Part shown: positions 1-13,488 of the stretch, piece by piece
How the letters are laid out: every line of letters begins with the position of its first letter
Numbering within the stretch: position 1 is the first letter of the stretch
NCBI GenBank assembly: GCA_963978905.1
Contig: OZ022260.1
Coordinates: 43,917,551-43,981,550, forward strand
Reading direction: 5' to 3'
Length of the DNA: 64,000 nucleotides
Source: Trichostrongylus colubriformis
Taxonomy: Eukaryota; Nematoda; Chromadorea; Rhabditida; Trichostrongylidae
The notes under the pieces: generated by a model
Seen by the model: the letters and a program-made list of their open reading frames with translations, nothing else
Told to the model about the DNA's origin: nothing
Database searches by the model: none
Program-made: the position numbers and the translations under genes

Positions 1-165
1 GCAAGGATCCTTTCCGTGCAGAAGGCTCTCACGGAGTTTAGTGATAGTATGAAGTGTGCTCTTGAACTTGGGGATGGAAATATTTGTCAGAATTTGCTGA
101 AGTTCAACTAATGTGGGGTTTAAAGTGGAGGTTAATTACTTTTTTTAATTGGCACCCCCTGTATG
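1..165 (+). mobile_element. 3' remnant of a Tc1/mariner-like element (CAGGGGGTGCC-end family)
   Basis: The first ~110 bases translate as a short open stretch (KALTEFSDSMKCALELGDG, then a stop) that matches a second, diverged copy at about 16,800-16,910 (KAVTENSDRVRSALYFRDE). The block is followed at 140-165 by a T-rich run and GGCACCCCCTGTA, the reverse complement of the TACAGGGGGTGCC motif at 16,216-16,230. I read these as the coding tail and terminal inverted repeat of one transposon family. The TA next to CAGG suggests Tc1/mariner-type insertion. The element runs off the left edge of the window, and the family name is not recognised. Confidence 0.45.
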
Positions 166-393
166 TACATGCTCTCGTTACCCCCATCACCTATATCACT
201 GTCTTCCAATACAGTACCCGAAGAAGGACAACTAAAAAAAAACCAAGAAATTCTACTTGTTCTTACGCAGAAATCGGAAATCTGAAAAAAAGACAGCAAA
301 TCGTCTGAATTCCCGCCAGTGTTGATTGATATTCCACTACGTCTCCGATCATGTGAGTTACACAGCTACACAGCTTTGCTTCGTGGCACGAGA

Positions 394-505
394 AAAATGG
401 AAGTCCTGGTTGGCCTGCGGGGGCGTTGATGTGAGATTTGATCCCCCCCCCATGAGAGTGGGAGTGCGCGCCACCTGTCAGTACAGCACCTTGTCGCCCT
501 CATAC
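394..505 (-). repeat. tRNA-derived SINE, 5' part
   Basis: Read on the minus strand this is the head of the same SINE found at 29,688-29,975: an A-box-like GTACTGACAGGTGG, a B-box-like GATCAAATC, then the CAGGCCAACCA body. The 3' half is missing. A run of C at 441-450 interrupts the copy. Confidence 0.6.
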
Positions 506-1595
506 TTAACAGAGTAAAAATGGAGTTACTGTAACTGTGATTACAAAGCTTCATCTTGTAAAGCTGCAGCTCCACATGCCGAGTATATCGTTCACGAAAT
601 TCCAAAAATACAAAAATAACCAATAATAGACACAATTGCAACAAGGAACAAGAAAAACGCGGATAAGTGGATTAACGTTTTTGGCGCGACATTCCAACGC
701 TTGGGCATTAACTGTATGCTATCATAAGAATGTATGTATTGTATATATTCATCTAAAACTGCAAGGAGAAATAGGAAGCGTGAATCTTTCCCGTACAATG
801 TCTGAGACTGAGCCTGCAGTCAGTTGCTATCAAATAGCACAGGAAATTGGCGGCATCACTTGTCCGGAGTCCTTCCACGCATAAAAACAAACTTGAAACT
901 CAGCCAGCTATGCTCGACTGTGATGTCGGTTCACCAACACGTATCTAATGGCTTATGCGAGGAACGTTGATCAATGAATCAATGCCACACTATCTCTCAG
1001 AGGCTGACCACCATTCGTAGAAGAAATAGAGATTCTTTATGGATCTGTCACTGAGGAATATTTGATAGCTAGCATTGAAGGCACCGGGAAGGGGCGAGGT
1101 AGGAAAGCCTATTTGGAAATACTGTTCTCTGTGAAAGAAAATCCGATCCCGGAAGAGAAAATGTGTAGCCAAATTCGCGTTGAAAAACGCGCATTTGGAG
1201 CGCTATTGCGATCCTTGTGCGCTTCACCTCGGACAGCACGCTTCAGTGGCCGAGTCGCCTGCCGGCGGTTGACATAGAAGGCGAAATTGGTTTCATTCAT
1301 GATGAGTTCAACATATGAAACAACAAACAGAAACAAACAAGTGAAACAATGAAAGTGAGAAGAAGCGAAGAATATGGGAAAATATGTTTATGAAAGAAAA
1401 TACCCGATAAATTCACACTCGACGTCTAAGCAACGCGTCGCGTGTGCAATAGCTGAACTGCAACAAGTTCGTGTGCCAAAATTGTCCCCCTGGTGTATTC
1501 AAAGAAGAGATGGATTGGTTAAATGAGAAAAGATCACTCATCACAAGAGTCGTTCACGGAATGTCTGACAACTAATTCCTCTGAAAATCACTATA

Positions 1596-1745
1596 TTGAG
1601 GAAGACCGTGAGTTATAGAGCCGCCTTTATATGAATAAAAACAAGAACAAGGACTTGATTTACTCGACAAAGGTTTCCTTAGGACTTTCACTATTGAAAT
1701 AGACATTCCCAAGTAAGCTGGCAGTCAGCACCGAAAATAGTTGGC
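1596..1745 (+). repeat. Direct repeat, copy 1 (partner 2,389-2,533)
   Basis: The block aligns colinearly with 2,389-2,533, including GAAGACCGTGAGTTAT.GAGCCGCC, an A-rich stretch, and TACTCGACAAAGGTTTCC. The two copies differ at many positions. They are about 790 bases apart. No coding capacity is evident. Confidence 0.6.
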
Positions 1746-2388
1746 GTCGACTATAGAAAGATGGTCGAATATGCCGAGGGGGTCATAGTACGATAGTGAA
1801 GAAAAGCATAATGAAACGGTCAAAAAAATAATACCCCTTCCCACAGTTGATTATGAATCGGGACGGAATTAGGGCGGGTTGAGATAAAACGAGTGACAAG
1901 CGCTGAAAAAGGGTCTCTAAAGCTCTGGACCGCTTCTTCCATTCACCTCAGATTTCGCCACATACAGTATTTTAGAGCCCTAGCTTTTGCTTCGGTGACT
2001 AATTTCAGGAGCTCTGATTAGCCACATGACCAACACTGTCTTTCTGAACAGTACCCGAACAGAAACACGTAAACGAGCGAAAACTTCATTCATTCTACTA
2101 TGTTATGCAGAAATTGCGAATCTGAAAAAAACACGTTTGAATTTCCGCCGAACCATTTTGGTAAGTCGCTGGCAGATTTTGTGCCTAATAATTGTTGGCT
2201 TATCAGTCTACATGCGTCTCCAATCACGTGCTCGGCGCAGCTTTCAGTGAACAAAAATATGGAAACTTTGAGAGGATGTATTTCTTCCGGATTTTGGTTT
2301 TTCGCGTGAAACTTTGAGTGTGGGCTTCAGTAAACAGACTCAAATTTCCGTCGGCGGTTCTACAAAAATGATAAGCGAGAGGAAAAAA

Positions 2389-2533
2389 AGGAAGACCGTG
2401 AGTTATTGAGCCGCCCTTGATTTGAATAAAAAACAAAAATGAGGACTTTGTTTACTCGACAAAGGTTTCCCTAGGATTTTCACTGACGAAGTCGGATATT
2501 CCCAAGAAAACTGACAGGCAGCTCCGAAAGTAA
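2389..2533 (+). repeat. Direct repeat, copy 2 (partner 1,596-1,745)
   Basis: This is the second copy of the local duplication, in the same order and orientation as copy 1. It is non-coding in all frames beyond short open stretches. Confidence 0.6.
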
Positions 2534-3800
2534 CTGGCAGAATGCCAGTCTTTCAGTTTGAAAAAGGGGAAAAGCGGGCGCACTTACGACCGGTTTGATT
2601 GCGAAGTAACCCTACTGCGATCAAGGGAGCGGTGCTGTACTAGTACCTACCCGCTCGGTCGGCGACATTACGGTGAAGAGCTAAAGTCATAGCCAAACTT
2701 CTAATTATTTCAACAGTGATGTTTAACTTTTTTCCTTTCATATTTTGAGAAATTGGTCGGATTTGGAGAAATCATCACTAAAATGTGCTGGGAAGCACAG
2801 AGGAGTTGTCGCTTGCGATGCGTGAAAAATCCGAGAAGAATTGAGAGCTGAAAGCGTAGCCTTATTGAATGGGTAAGAAAACTTTGGATTCCCAGCAGAG
2901 ACACTTATTTCACATAAATTTCTTTTTAGAACACAGAGAACTGAGCGCGATTGTGTTGTTTTGCTAATGCCGGAATTGAGCTCATAGATACAGCGGCCAT
3001 AGCGAAAGTATTGCCAATTTACATGAGTTCCCCCACAATCTGACATAAACACAATTTTTGTAGATCTTGTGCCCGAAGACACATGCAGATTGTGACTGGA
3101 CAACAGGAAATTGCAGATCGCGGCTGCTTTTCCTAGAAGGATAGTAGTTCGAAGGCGTGAGCGAAAATTCTACTTTGGTAGTTCCTCTAAAAATTACTAC
3201 ACTGAACTCAGGACTCGTGACGCAGAAGAACGAGAATCCTCTGATTTGAGGCTGAAATCGGAAATTTGAAAGAACAGCAACTCGTTTGAGTTCCCGCCAG
3301 ATCACCTTTCAACAGTTGTCGGCAAGAAGGAGTGCAGTACAGTGTTTGACTTGCTTCCCACATTGCGTATTCGATCACGTGACCGCCGTCCTTTTAATCC
3401 ACAGCCCTATAGCGTTCCCGCCTCCACAAACAGCCCTGCCTCTTTGGACGTTACCCTGAGGAGCAAATACTTCAACTCTGTATGGGTAATAGAAGAAGGT
3501 GCTATCACAATGGGCAGGGCATCTTTGAACAAAGTTGCACTCCCAACCATTTCTGAGGGATCTCTGAGAGGTCAAACTGCATACTCAAGCGTATATTTTT
3601 GCTTAGGCTTTAGTGGAGAGATGGAGGTGCTCCATCCTTCTTTAGGATTGAATAAAACTAGTGTCTGTAGAAGAATGTCCCCTCCGCTTCCACTCATTGT
3701 GGTAGCACCCAGAAGAACTCAAATTTCTGCGGACGATCCTTAAAGACATTATGAGGAGATAATTTTGGTCTATGGTGATGCCTACCGTAATGCTCCCTCC

Positions 3801-4226
3801 AAAGGAATCGTTGGAATCGTTCACGGAGAAATGAGTTTCTCTGTAACTCATATCTTTATGTTGTAATTGCTTAATAAGGGTCGCATGCAAAGTTTCACTC
3901 GAAAAAGTGGGAATTTGAACAGGATACAGCTCCCCAAATTCTATGCCGGGTGGGCGGGGCCTCCGAGCAAGAGTCCCGTCCCGTCGTCCGCCGCGGTTGG
4001 GAACGGAGATTGGAACTATTTGTGTAACTTTCTGTTCCCACCATGCGTCTCCGACCGCGGCGGACGAAAGGGTGGGCACTTGCTCGGGCCGAGACTTTGT
4101 GGTGTTGTAATTTAGCCGGATTCACATTTTTTCCTGTGGAACTTTGCATGCGACCCACATTAGGCAAATACAACGTAAATATATGTGCAACAGAAAAACT
4201 CATTTTTCCGTGGACGATTCCTTTAA
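3801..4226. mobile_element. Palindromic TTAA-associated MITE (family B), copy 1
   Basis: The ends are AAAGGAATCG... and ...CGATTCCTTTAA. The two halves are inverted repeats of each other: ATGAGTTTCTCTGTAACTCAT on the left against the GTTTTTCTGTTG/ATTTACG side on the right. The GC-rich centre carries GGGCGGGGCCTCCGAG. Four other copies lie at 25,660, 32,440, 52,492 and, partial, 59,430. There is no transposase. The left end holds a small internal duplication of GGAATCGTT. Open frames inside it on both strands are a consequence of the GC-rich palindrome, not genes. Confidence 0.75.
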
Positions 4227-5810
4227 GAGTAATGGAAACGTTCGGTACCATTGCATGGTTTCTGATTCCATCGTGTCTCCCAAAACAATAAGCAGGTGAC
4301 CTTTGGAGACAGAGCCGTAATTGGTACTAACTCGTTTAGGAAAAATAATGGAGTTTTCCACCACTGGCTGCTCAATACACAGCAAAGGACAAGTCTGGAG
4401 TCGAATGTCTCAACGGTCTTATTGAAGAACTGGCGTGGATCACGTCTTAGATAGTTGGTCATTTATCAGAAGCGACTTTGAAGCTTCAGCAGTCCTAATG
4501 TCACCGATTATTCGATAGGTGGCTGTATTTATAAAAGAAACGTTCCATCTGCCTCTCTTACTGTTAACGTTCCAGAAAATTCTCTAAGAATTGCATGAAA
4601 TGGTGAAACGCTCTCACTGATCGCTCACTGATCGCCCAATGCGAAGGCATTATTGGGTCCAATCTTCTGGGTATGCTGGAAGATGAGAGAAACACACAAT
4701 CCTCAGCCGGGTCATTATATTTCAAATACGACTCTCATAGCAGCGAAAGAGTTAAGCGTGGAAGCAGATGGACTCCACAGCTACCATAGACGAGCAAACA
4801 TAACTTTTTGGGATTCACTTCAGATATTCAAGCTACATAGCCTAGTATGCAAGGTAGGCTTACAGCTGGCAGCAGGCCCAGAAAAACAAAAGAACAATTT
4901 CAAGATAACCATATATGTCTCTTGGGAGAGGGCACGACAAATGTTGTCGACTTCCCAGATCACCCAAATTACATTAGCGAGAACACACGAACATAAAAAT
5001 TCACAAAAACCGCCTAAAAAAGGAACCAGATACCAATGAGGATGGGAAGCAACCAAGAGTGCACAAACTCATCAGAGTTTGTCAAGCAGATACGTTTCAT
5101 CCTATAGAAAGTCACCACGGCAAATACAGCCTATTTATCGGGTTGCACTACTAGTAATGTCGTTTTTATCACATTAAGATTTTTCTCTGAACGTATAAGC
5201 TTACGCACTATGTTATGCACAAGAAGAAAGCTACACATTTGCTCTACAAGATATCGTGTTTCACTTCAAAGTTTGTTGCGAATTAGTAAGAATTCTGAGA
5301 ATTTCTTGGCTCGCTAATAGAGAAACATCGCCGACCAGCCGAGCCAGTTTTTGACGCTTATGTCTGTGCCTTTGGCGAATCGATTGGAACATCATGACTT
5401 TTGAGAAAAGCCAGTCATTGGGTTTTATACTTGACAGCGCCATCACTAGTTGAGCGAGGCGGGGGATGCGATCTGACAAGCGCAGAACACGATATGATGG
5501 GCGGAGCATAGCACCGTGCGTCTCTGGCCTCCACATCCTGCCTTCGTCAGCGCTGCAGTAATGTGAAACTAGAGTCGTACATTGCGCCGACTTCTTCTGA
5601 ACAAACCTTTACTCGAAAAGTTGCCTGTTTATTTTTCGAGTTTAGTTATTCTATTATAGCTTGGCATCGTTGTGAAGGGGAGAAGAATTTATCCCGAGTG
5701 GTACACAACGACGTAAAAGCGTATAATTTCCAACGAAGATTTTCCGCTTGAATAAAGCGAAACACCATGTGCGTCAGTAGGTCAATCGAAATTGTTCTTT
5801 TTCTTGAGGA
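4227..5810. other. Non-genic stretch
   Basis: An open plus-strand frame covers 4,653-5,039 (about 128 codons), but it has no recognisable domain, no clear splice context and unremarkable codon use. I do not call it a gene. The rest holds nothing I can identify. Confidence 0.4.
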
Positions 5811-6560
5811 CAGAGTATTTCAGTGCACGCCTCACCCACCGTAGGAGGAGCTTAACTTGGTTCATGTTTGGTCTTTACTTCTTGTACTACGCCTTAGCCA
5901 TTCCAAACTCGCCCCTATCTCCACAGGTCGTTCTTCATGTAATGTCCAAACTACGCCCTGCACTACAATTGCTCCGCCCACTGTGCCCAGGATTCTTTCT
6001 TGACTTTCAGAAACTCGTTCCTGATCATAATCCACCTTTCCCCCACGTGTGGAGCGTACTCGAACACAATTAACAATTTCCGGGCTCAAAATGGAACATT
6101 GCAGTGCGCGCCGCGCTCACCGTGGGAGGAGTTTGAGTTGGTCCATGTGTGGTCTTCACTTCTTGTCCCATATCCTTCTCATACCACTCCTGTCCCCATC
6201 TCCATCGGCCGTTTTTCATGTAATGAACAAGCTCCGTCCACTGTGCTCAGGATTCCTCCTCGACCTTCAAAAATACATTGCTGACCTAAATTCATCTCCT
6301 TCCCACGTTTGGAGCATACTCGAACTCAATCAACAATTTTCGGGCTGAAAACGGAACATTCCAGTGCACGGCCAAGGGCGGAGCTAAACTTGGTCCATAT
6401 GTGGTCTTTACTTCCTGTCTCATGCCCTACCCATACCACACTCCTTCCCATCTCTACAGGTCGTTTTTCATATAATACCTTATTTCGTGACAGACGGACA
6501 AAGGGACGGACAAACGGACGGAGGGAAGGACAAAGGGACCTACGTACAGACATACAAAGC
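5810..6560. repeat. Imperfect tandem array of ~260-280 bp units ending in GGAC-rich sequence
   Basis: Three units can be aligned from the motif CAGTGC at 5,821, 6,102 and 6,362 (spacings 281 and 260). Each contains GGTCTTTACTTC/CACTTC, CATCTCCACAGGTCG or a variant, and CCACGTTTGGAGC. The last unit ends in ACGGACAAAGGGACGG and GCGTTTTATATAAGG. A related block lies at 62,575-63,020. I see no coding function; it is probably the internal or terminal repeat of a larger dispersed element. Confidence 0.65.
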
Positions 6561-9500
6561 GTTTTATATAAGGATATTCATTCCAAAGCATCCACACAGC
6601 GATTCAAGTGTACTATCACTGAAAAGATCATGCACGGAACGGTTTTCGTCCAGTCTACTCGAGATTTGAGTTAGTCAGTTTGGATGAACGTGAACAAAAG
6701 TTGCTAGGATCATATGAGGTGGTAAAAACCTCATTTTACTGATGACCCGCCATGTACATAAAGCAAATAGTAATGAAAAAGATGAAAACAACGGAATAAG
6801 ATGTCCTTAAATTGCCATCAGAAGCTGAAGTCTCAGCTAGCATCAGTCATCGAGCTTAAGAACACTCACTGCATTAGCGTATGCTTAAAACCGCAGAGGC
6901 AATTTCTGAGGTACATAGGTCTCTCGAGGACACCTTTTTTAAAGACCGCCCTTTAATCCTGGAAAGTCACTTACATTTAGCTGCTCTGACATTTTTGCTA
7001 TGATCCGCGTTGTCATTTCCCATGACGAACCTGGCTCCTGAGGAAATTCAATGGTAATGACATGTTCAGCTACTTAAAAAGGAAGGGCACAGGGAGCCTG
7101 TAGAGAACAGAATATTCATGTGCGCCATCCAGTAATAACTACTCGACTACCGAGTAGGTGCAGACTTTAGCAGATTTGTGAACTAAAGTGTTGAAATCCC
7201 GGCTTTTGCTGAGTCAAAGCAATGTCTCATGTTGCCTGGTGAAAAGCCTCCGATCTTGTTGGTACACGATGCTGCTACGAAGTTTTTAGGGATCAATGTG
7301 TGTCATTGAATTTTGAGGTGATCGTCCCGAGCCCTGAGCCCGAGTTCACGATGGCTCGTCCAAGCGCCTACCCTCGCGGAGGATATAAATAAGAGGTTAA
7401 GACAGGGGCTCATCTTTGAGAGAATCGAGCCTCTCCGGTGATCGGCGTGAAAGCGACCCCATTGGCTTGCCTGGTAATAGCAACAGTAACGCGGTGGCAG
7501 ATAAAAGACGGTGCGGAACATTACCTTCTGCATAGCACGGACCCACACATGGGAGTGGATGGGAGTAAAAGAAGAGGGACTGGGAACTTCGGAAACCTAT
7601 GTAAACGGTGCCTCCACAGGAAATCATTGTGGTAGTATCAATTATAGAATTGGAGTGTACTGTGTTAAAAAGGTGCGGATAGAAATGAAATAAACTTGGA
7701 TTAATATGAGTTCAACAGAGGATGAACCACCAGACCTCTCTGAAACAGTGATGCAGTCTCAGTCACTCTCTTTTGGCATTTCTATAAAGCTGCAAAAATA
7801 ATGGACAGCATATTTGGTTTGAGAGCTCTGTTCTATAGGATTTTGATAAGTGGATTTTGAAAAAGATAAAAAAATTACTTGTTGGAGGAATTAAGGCTGA
7901 AGCTGAAAGTCAATCAGCTGAGCGAAAGATGTGATCCTATTCGTGCATTTTTCTTGTCATTCACGTAAAATCATTAATCAAGAGCAAAAAGACAGAAAAG
8001 AAGATGACAAGAAACTTTCACTAACAAAATGGTAACAGCCCAGGATAAGTAAGGAAGGATTACAGAAGGATGCGACGCCCTGTCGCCACATATTACCCGA
8101 AGCGAGTAAATGAAAATACCATCATGAAAATAAAACTTAGAAACTCCAACAATCTAACGTGTGAAAGCATTTTGATCCAATCAACCGCTTCTGCATCATT
8201 GGCCATCAATGCACAGGAAGCACAGAACTTCACTTGAAACCACACATACAGCAGCATGGCCAGAAGTCAGTTCTTGGTAATGAGACATGAAAATTTTGCA
8301 CAATCTTTTCAAACAACGAAAAACAGGTTGAATTCAAGAAGCAGTGATGATCACTCACATTAAAATAACAATGAAATCAAGCACGGAAGTTTAACTAATT
8401 TTTTGGAATTCAGGAACGAGTCCTTCATGCGACACACAGTATGTACAGCTTGCTCGCTGTCGCATAGAACGCAAAAGTTTCCAAGTAATTTCATTGCGTA
8501 CCTTTGAAAACACTGAAGATGGCGGTTAGCATGTGGTGTTGATGACTACGTTGTGACTTTTCGACTACCTACAAATTTTTTCATCAGTAAAAGTTCACAA
8601 AGTCGCATTTGAATCCAAAGAGAGCATTGAAAGGAGTAGATGTTGACGGAAGTCGCAGTCTTCAGAGGGTTATTGACAGATTTTACACAAGAAGGCAATA
8701 AAAGAAGATGTACTTCATCGTGCCCACAGAAAACCTTTTACCTCTTTTATCATTATTCAAGGAACTCGTCCACCACAATTCAAGTTTTTTTCTGGTCCAC
8801 ATATTTATACTTTATGTATTTGCATACTGCGGACTACATGCAAAGTTGAAAAATGGAAATCTGTCTTAGATTCAGTCTCCTCAAAGTAGCCTCCGAAGAG
8901 GTGGGGCGTCGGGAAGGGCGGGGCCACGACGGCTCTGGCTTCAAAAAGGCGACAGTCATGTGATCAGATACGTAACGTGGAGTGCGAACCAACATGGGGC
9001 GCAAAAATTCGAACTGCGCTTTTCCTGGCGACGCCTATTCAAATAATGTCTGGCGGAAATTCAAACGAGTGCTGTTCTTCCAGTTTTTCGATTTCTGCAT
9101 AGGTACAAAGGAACTTTTTCGGTTTTCCTCGTTTTCCTTCATGTTCCACATCTAGTAGAGTGATTTCAAAAGAATTATAATGGTAGGATTTCCGTGGGCG
9201 ATTTTTTCTGGGAGTCGCAATGTACCATAACTTCAAATGAATGTAGGCAATGTATCTTTGGAAAGTTTCATTTCTTAGCTGCTATCCGCTACCGTCACTA
9301 AAGATCTGGCTTTTGCCGAGAAGTCTTGTTTTTATACGGCCTAAGATCATTTTTAGATGGGGTCCAAAAGAAATTTCTCCGACGTCACAGTACTAAGGGG
9401 AGGCCTGCTGAAGCCTAGTGTCGCAGAAAATCTTGGAAAATACAGTCTCCGCTCTCCGATCGACCCTACCATGATGTCTCTTTGAAAAAAAAAAGTTAAC

Positions 9501-12500
9501 TGAAAATTATAGCGTTGTTACCTAGCATCTAATATTACGTACACTTATGATTGCCGATTCACGACTTTTATAGCACTTTCCAGAGACAGTCCTATCGTTC
9601 CAACAACCTCTCAAAAAGATGTGGTCGTCACGAAACTCACGAGAAATTATCGAAAATACCACATCCCACATTCTAACCCTGAATGGATTTCCCCCTGGGG
9701 ATCTAATACGGGCGGAGAGGCAAAAACTACGCAGCCACGCTGTGCCGCTGGAACCGCAGAGTATGAAGGCGGTTAGAGTGACGCTAGTGGATCGAGAACC
9801 AGAAAACATTAATTAAGACAAAAGAAACGACCAGTGGTCGCAAAATACATTCAGATATGAGTAACAAGGGCAGTGTCAATTGTCGTGACCAGCGTCACGA
9901 TGGACGGCAGTGGAGGCGGGCACAGCATAAGCATAGGATAAAAGGAGAGGTATCAATATGCGTGTTGTTCCATTTCCACGGAAATCATTTATATCCTCTT
10001 TTTATAATTATGCTTTGTTTTAGATCACACACAATAAACAGGGCACACAGTGGCAAGATAAAAACAGCGCAAAATTTTAGACGTAAACGGCATTGCGTTT
10101 AGGTGCTGTAAATTTGAAGAAAAGCCACAGTTCGATAACGATTTCCTGACTAGAAAATAACAAATCATATCATCAAATTGTATAAAAATAGGGGGCCAGA
10201 GATGGACATTACCGCTTGTTCCCGCCTGTGGCGAAACTTCCAATGAAAAAGCGCGACTTGGGGTCTGTCTTGCGATTCTTTAGCGCAGTCAGTCAAGCTG
10301 CCTCGCGTAGGTTGGCCGAGTTGCTGCGAGGGCAAGGTAAATCTCGCAGCGGACCGGCGTATTCCCTCCTTTCCTGCTCGCCTGCATCTATCCCAACGGC
10401 TAGTAATGTAGAGGAAGTGAGGGTGAGGCATTTTGGGTTTCTGTTTTGTGGGTTTTCAACCTTTTTTTTGACTTCCCTCTTCTGCTGATACACTACCGAT
10501 CACCTCTATTCTCATATCGCGCAATTTGTCAAATTTACCCATCGGCGTCTTTGAGCTGCTAGCAAGGTCCAGTTCTGCCGTCTCCCTACATTCGAAAATG
10601 GGTGCCAGAATCCCTTAAGTACTCTTCACACACGGAAGAAACCCTAGGTTGTACTGCTACTGTCTGACTAATATAGACCTATAACGAATCCATGACGTTC
10701 CGGCATGCACAGCGCATCCGTTGACTTCTGACTTTTTTTGTTGTGTTACCCTTTTTTCTTTCTAGCTCCTTAGTTTATACAAATATTCAAGGAAAAGCCG
10801 TAAAAGGAATAAGGCCGTGGCTCTTTGGATAATCAATCAGTGGAAAAGGTTCGAGTATGCGATACACGAATGGCTGACTTTCCACAAGCAGACTGTACCC
10901 TCTAATGTTGCCGCTTTGGCTTATTTTTGTCGTCCGGACCTTTCTCTTTGCGAACCTGAGATTCGCACCCTCGGCGTGTGTGAATCCCAGGTTCGCAAAT
11001 ATCTCTGAGTCTAAAAATGAAACACCTCATTGTAGGTAAATGAGTTTCCTGTGAGACCTGTATGACGAAACACACAGACATATTCTTTCGAAGTAAAAAT
11101 AATTTCATTTCAAGAAATACATTATTTATGAAACGATCCAATATTACTACATGTAGTGGTTGTACCGCAAACAAATGTAAACTTCAATCGAGTGAGAACC
11201 TTCGGAGAAGCATGAATCATCCGACCGGACACTAACCAATTATTCAACGATTAGCGACTCAGCACAGAAAACAAAAGAGCACAAATGGATCGGGGAAAAG
11301 AGGATTCTTGGATTCACAAAAACCTCGTAAAAATGGAGGGACAAATCGACATTAACAAAAATTTGTGATCTACTTTTCTCACATCAATCCGTTCTATGTA
11401 ATGAAAAGCACATTAGAGACGCCGCTAGTTAATTTTGACCAATTATGAAATAACACTGAAATATGAACCTTAACCTGCTCATTAGTGCAGTAGTAGAGAA
11501 AAAGTGGGGAAAAGAGGCAATAATAAGGGCAATTCGGACCGAATATGGAAAGATCATCAAATATGAAGGTGGAGGTGGTCATTGGTGCGAAAGTGAAGAA
11601 AAAACCGATTGTAATAGTCAAAAACACGAGAAATAAAGCCCCTTACCGTCGTCCATTCTCAAAAGAGGCGCGTTGGCCCGAGATAAATGGGCGGGCTGAC
11701 ATAAAACAAGTAGAAGCTGCTGAAGAAGACGGCTTCCTCACCGAAAATATCGCCCCATATGGTCTTCTTAGACCCCTAATTTACATTTGCGTGACTCATT
11801 TTAGGAGTTCTCGTTATCCACATTATCCCTATCACTCTCTCTAAGCATAGTGTGTAGTTCATCCAGCCGAGCCCAGAGACAGAACAACTCACAGGAACAT
11901 TTTGACATCCAGAGGATGCGGAGCAGAAACAGAATTCTTTATAACTACTTATTATTCGAAAATGCGATCTTCTGAAGGTCTTGCGAGGAATTCGATGTAG
12001 TGATGTAAGATAACAAAGATGAGTACCTCGTAAACGACAGGCTAATGAGATCACTTGGCTCTCAACGGTGATAGTGCCTCTTCAACGTGAGAAGCACTCA
12101 TGCTCAGAGATCGCTGAAACACTCATACTCGCTCGAGGAAAGCGATAACCTTCCGCTAGTGACGAAAGTGTCCCATCCAATGAATACTGGTTTTTATAAA
12201 TTTTATGATAACCATGTGTCTTGTTCGCGCAATTACACCAGTACAAAAGCAATTTGCAAAGAAGCCTGACACATGAAATATTCCGCGTAGGATTCGAATT
12301 CTGCTGGATTGAATTTAGCTTCGTGTAGTAGTTGTTAATGTAAGAGAGCATTACGTACTGACAGGGATGTATACTCCTTTTGAGCCCAGAAGGCTTGCAC
12401 CCTCCGAATATTGACTACATAATACCAGTATTTACTGGTCTAGCTCTGAAAATGTCCTTTGAATCTCTTGTACTTTCAATATAGTACTATTTTGCTAGAG

Positions 12501-13488
12501 GATAAGCCAAATGTTCATCGAATGGGAAATGAGAACTCCTCAAAGACCGGTAATGGCATCGAAAGATCTAAAAACAATGCAAATGACATCCTGGGGAGCT
12601 TTCTCCGAAGGGATGGACGATTGGTTGGCACTGTCCAGTGGAGCTGTTAACTACGGCTTTTCAACTGAATGGAAGTTTAAGTATGGTAGAGGTGATTGAC
12701 GCGAGCACTACTCAACTGAAAAAGTGACTCTGCAGATTGGAAACAACACCAGCCTAGGTAGGCCAAGCGGTTTCTTCTTAAAAGCAATGAAGGCAAAGTT
12801 AAAAATTAAATGGTTATGATAGAAAACTGTACTATGTGATAGACTCTCGATTGAAAGTTTGAGAAGTGAGACTGTTTGACTTGTTTTTTTTTTAACAACG
12901 ATGAACTCCTAAGCAGGGTGTTGTGTAGGTCGATGACTTCAACGGAAGTAGTCTTATTTGACCCACTGAAGGAAGCTTGGGCGATTCTACCGAACATGAG
13001 GTCGCCTCGACCCTAGGGTTCGCATCGTTTCTAACGCGGCTCATGGGCATTTTGAAAAATAATCTCGAAAGAAAGCTGCCAATTTTTTTTTGGTACTCGG
13101 TGCAGGATACTGTCACTTGTAAGTTAGTTTCAAGCAGATTTGAGGTATGCGCGAAAACGAACATGTGCAAGTAAACTATACAGCATTATTTCGTATTACG
13201 ACTATCACGTTGGTGTCCGTAGCAACGGATTGGTGAAACACATTTTTGAAAATGAAACGATTCTAGATGGCAGTCTTGAGTGGCGATTTCAAAATGGGAT
13301 CATTCAGTGTCAAACAGTTGGCTTTTATCCGCAAACACCAAGACGAATGTTCGGAGATAACTTTTTGAAAGTACCGATGTCGTATAAATCGAAGACACCT
13401 CGAAAGGGTCGTATTGTGAGTCCGAAAGCAAAGTGTGGGAGGGGGTTTGGGTCGCATTTTAAAATTTCATCGACTATTCCTCGATAGG
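6561..13488. other. Long non-genic stretch
   Basis: No supportable gene is visible. Two GC-richer islands are open on both strands: 10,216-10,488, with a plausible donor at GGGCAAG/GTAAAT near 10,335, and 9,619-9,816, whose 3' half (9,725-9,775) is a fragment of the GCAGCCACGC/GTGCCG MITE family seen in full at 15,881-16,056. A small plus-strand open frame at 12,511-12,699 resembles nothing I know. The remainder is AT-rich sequence without recognisable structure apart from the hairpin at 10,947-10,999. Confidence 0.45.
10947..10999. repeat. Imperfect 22-bp inverted repeat (hairpin)
   Basis: TTTGCGAACCTGAGATTC on the left and GAATCCCAGGTTCGCAAA on the right form a stem of about 22 bp with one internal mismatch and a short loop (around CTCGGC). 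It lies in a non-coding stretch. It could be a minimal MITE or the core of one; a function as an RNA gene is not supported. Confidence 0.55.

Larger units (their letters stand above)
506..3800. other. Non-genic stretch with local duplications
   Basis: I see no exon I would defend here. Two blocks are duplicated in direct orientation: 1,596-1,745 and 2,389-2,533 share GGAAGACCGTGAGTTAT and TACTCGACAAAGGTTTCC. The motif GGCGGGAATTCAAACG and relatives (near 230-310, 2,095-2,165, 3,245-3,300 and inverted at 9,040-9,110) marks another dispersed repeat. The 1,285-1,480 segment has a diverged partner at 55,220-55,390. Open frames near 3,342-3,743 exist on both strands, but neither resembles a known protein. 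Confidence 0.5.

Noticed and set aside
3342..3743. A 133-codon plus-strand frame with an open antisense partner
   Set aside because: No domain, no splice context and no partner exons. Openness on both strands argues against a specific coding sense.
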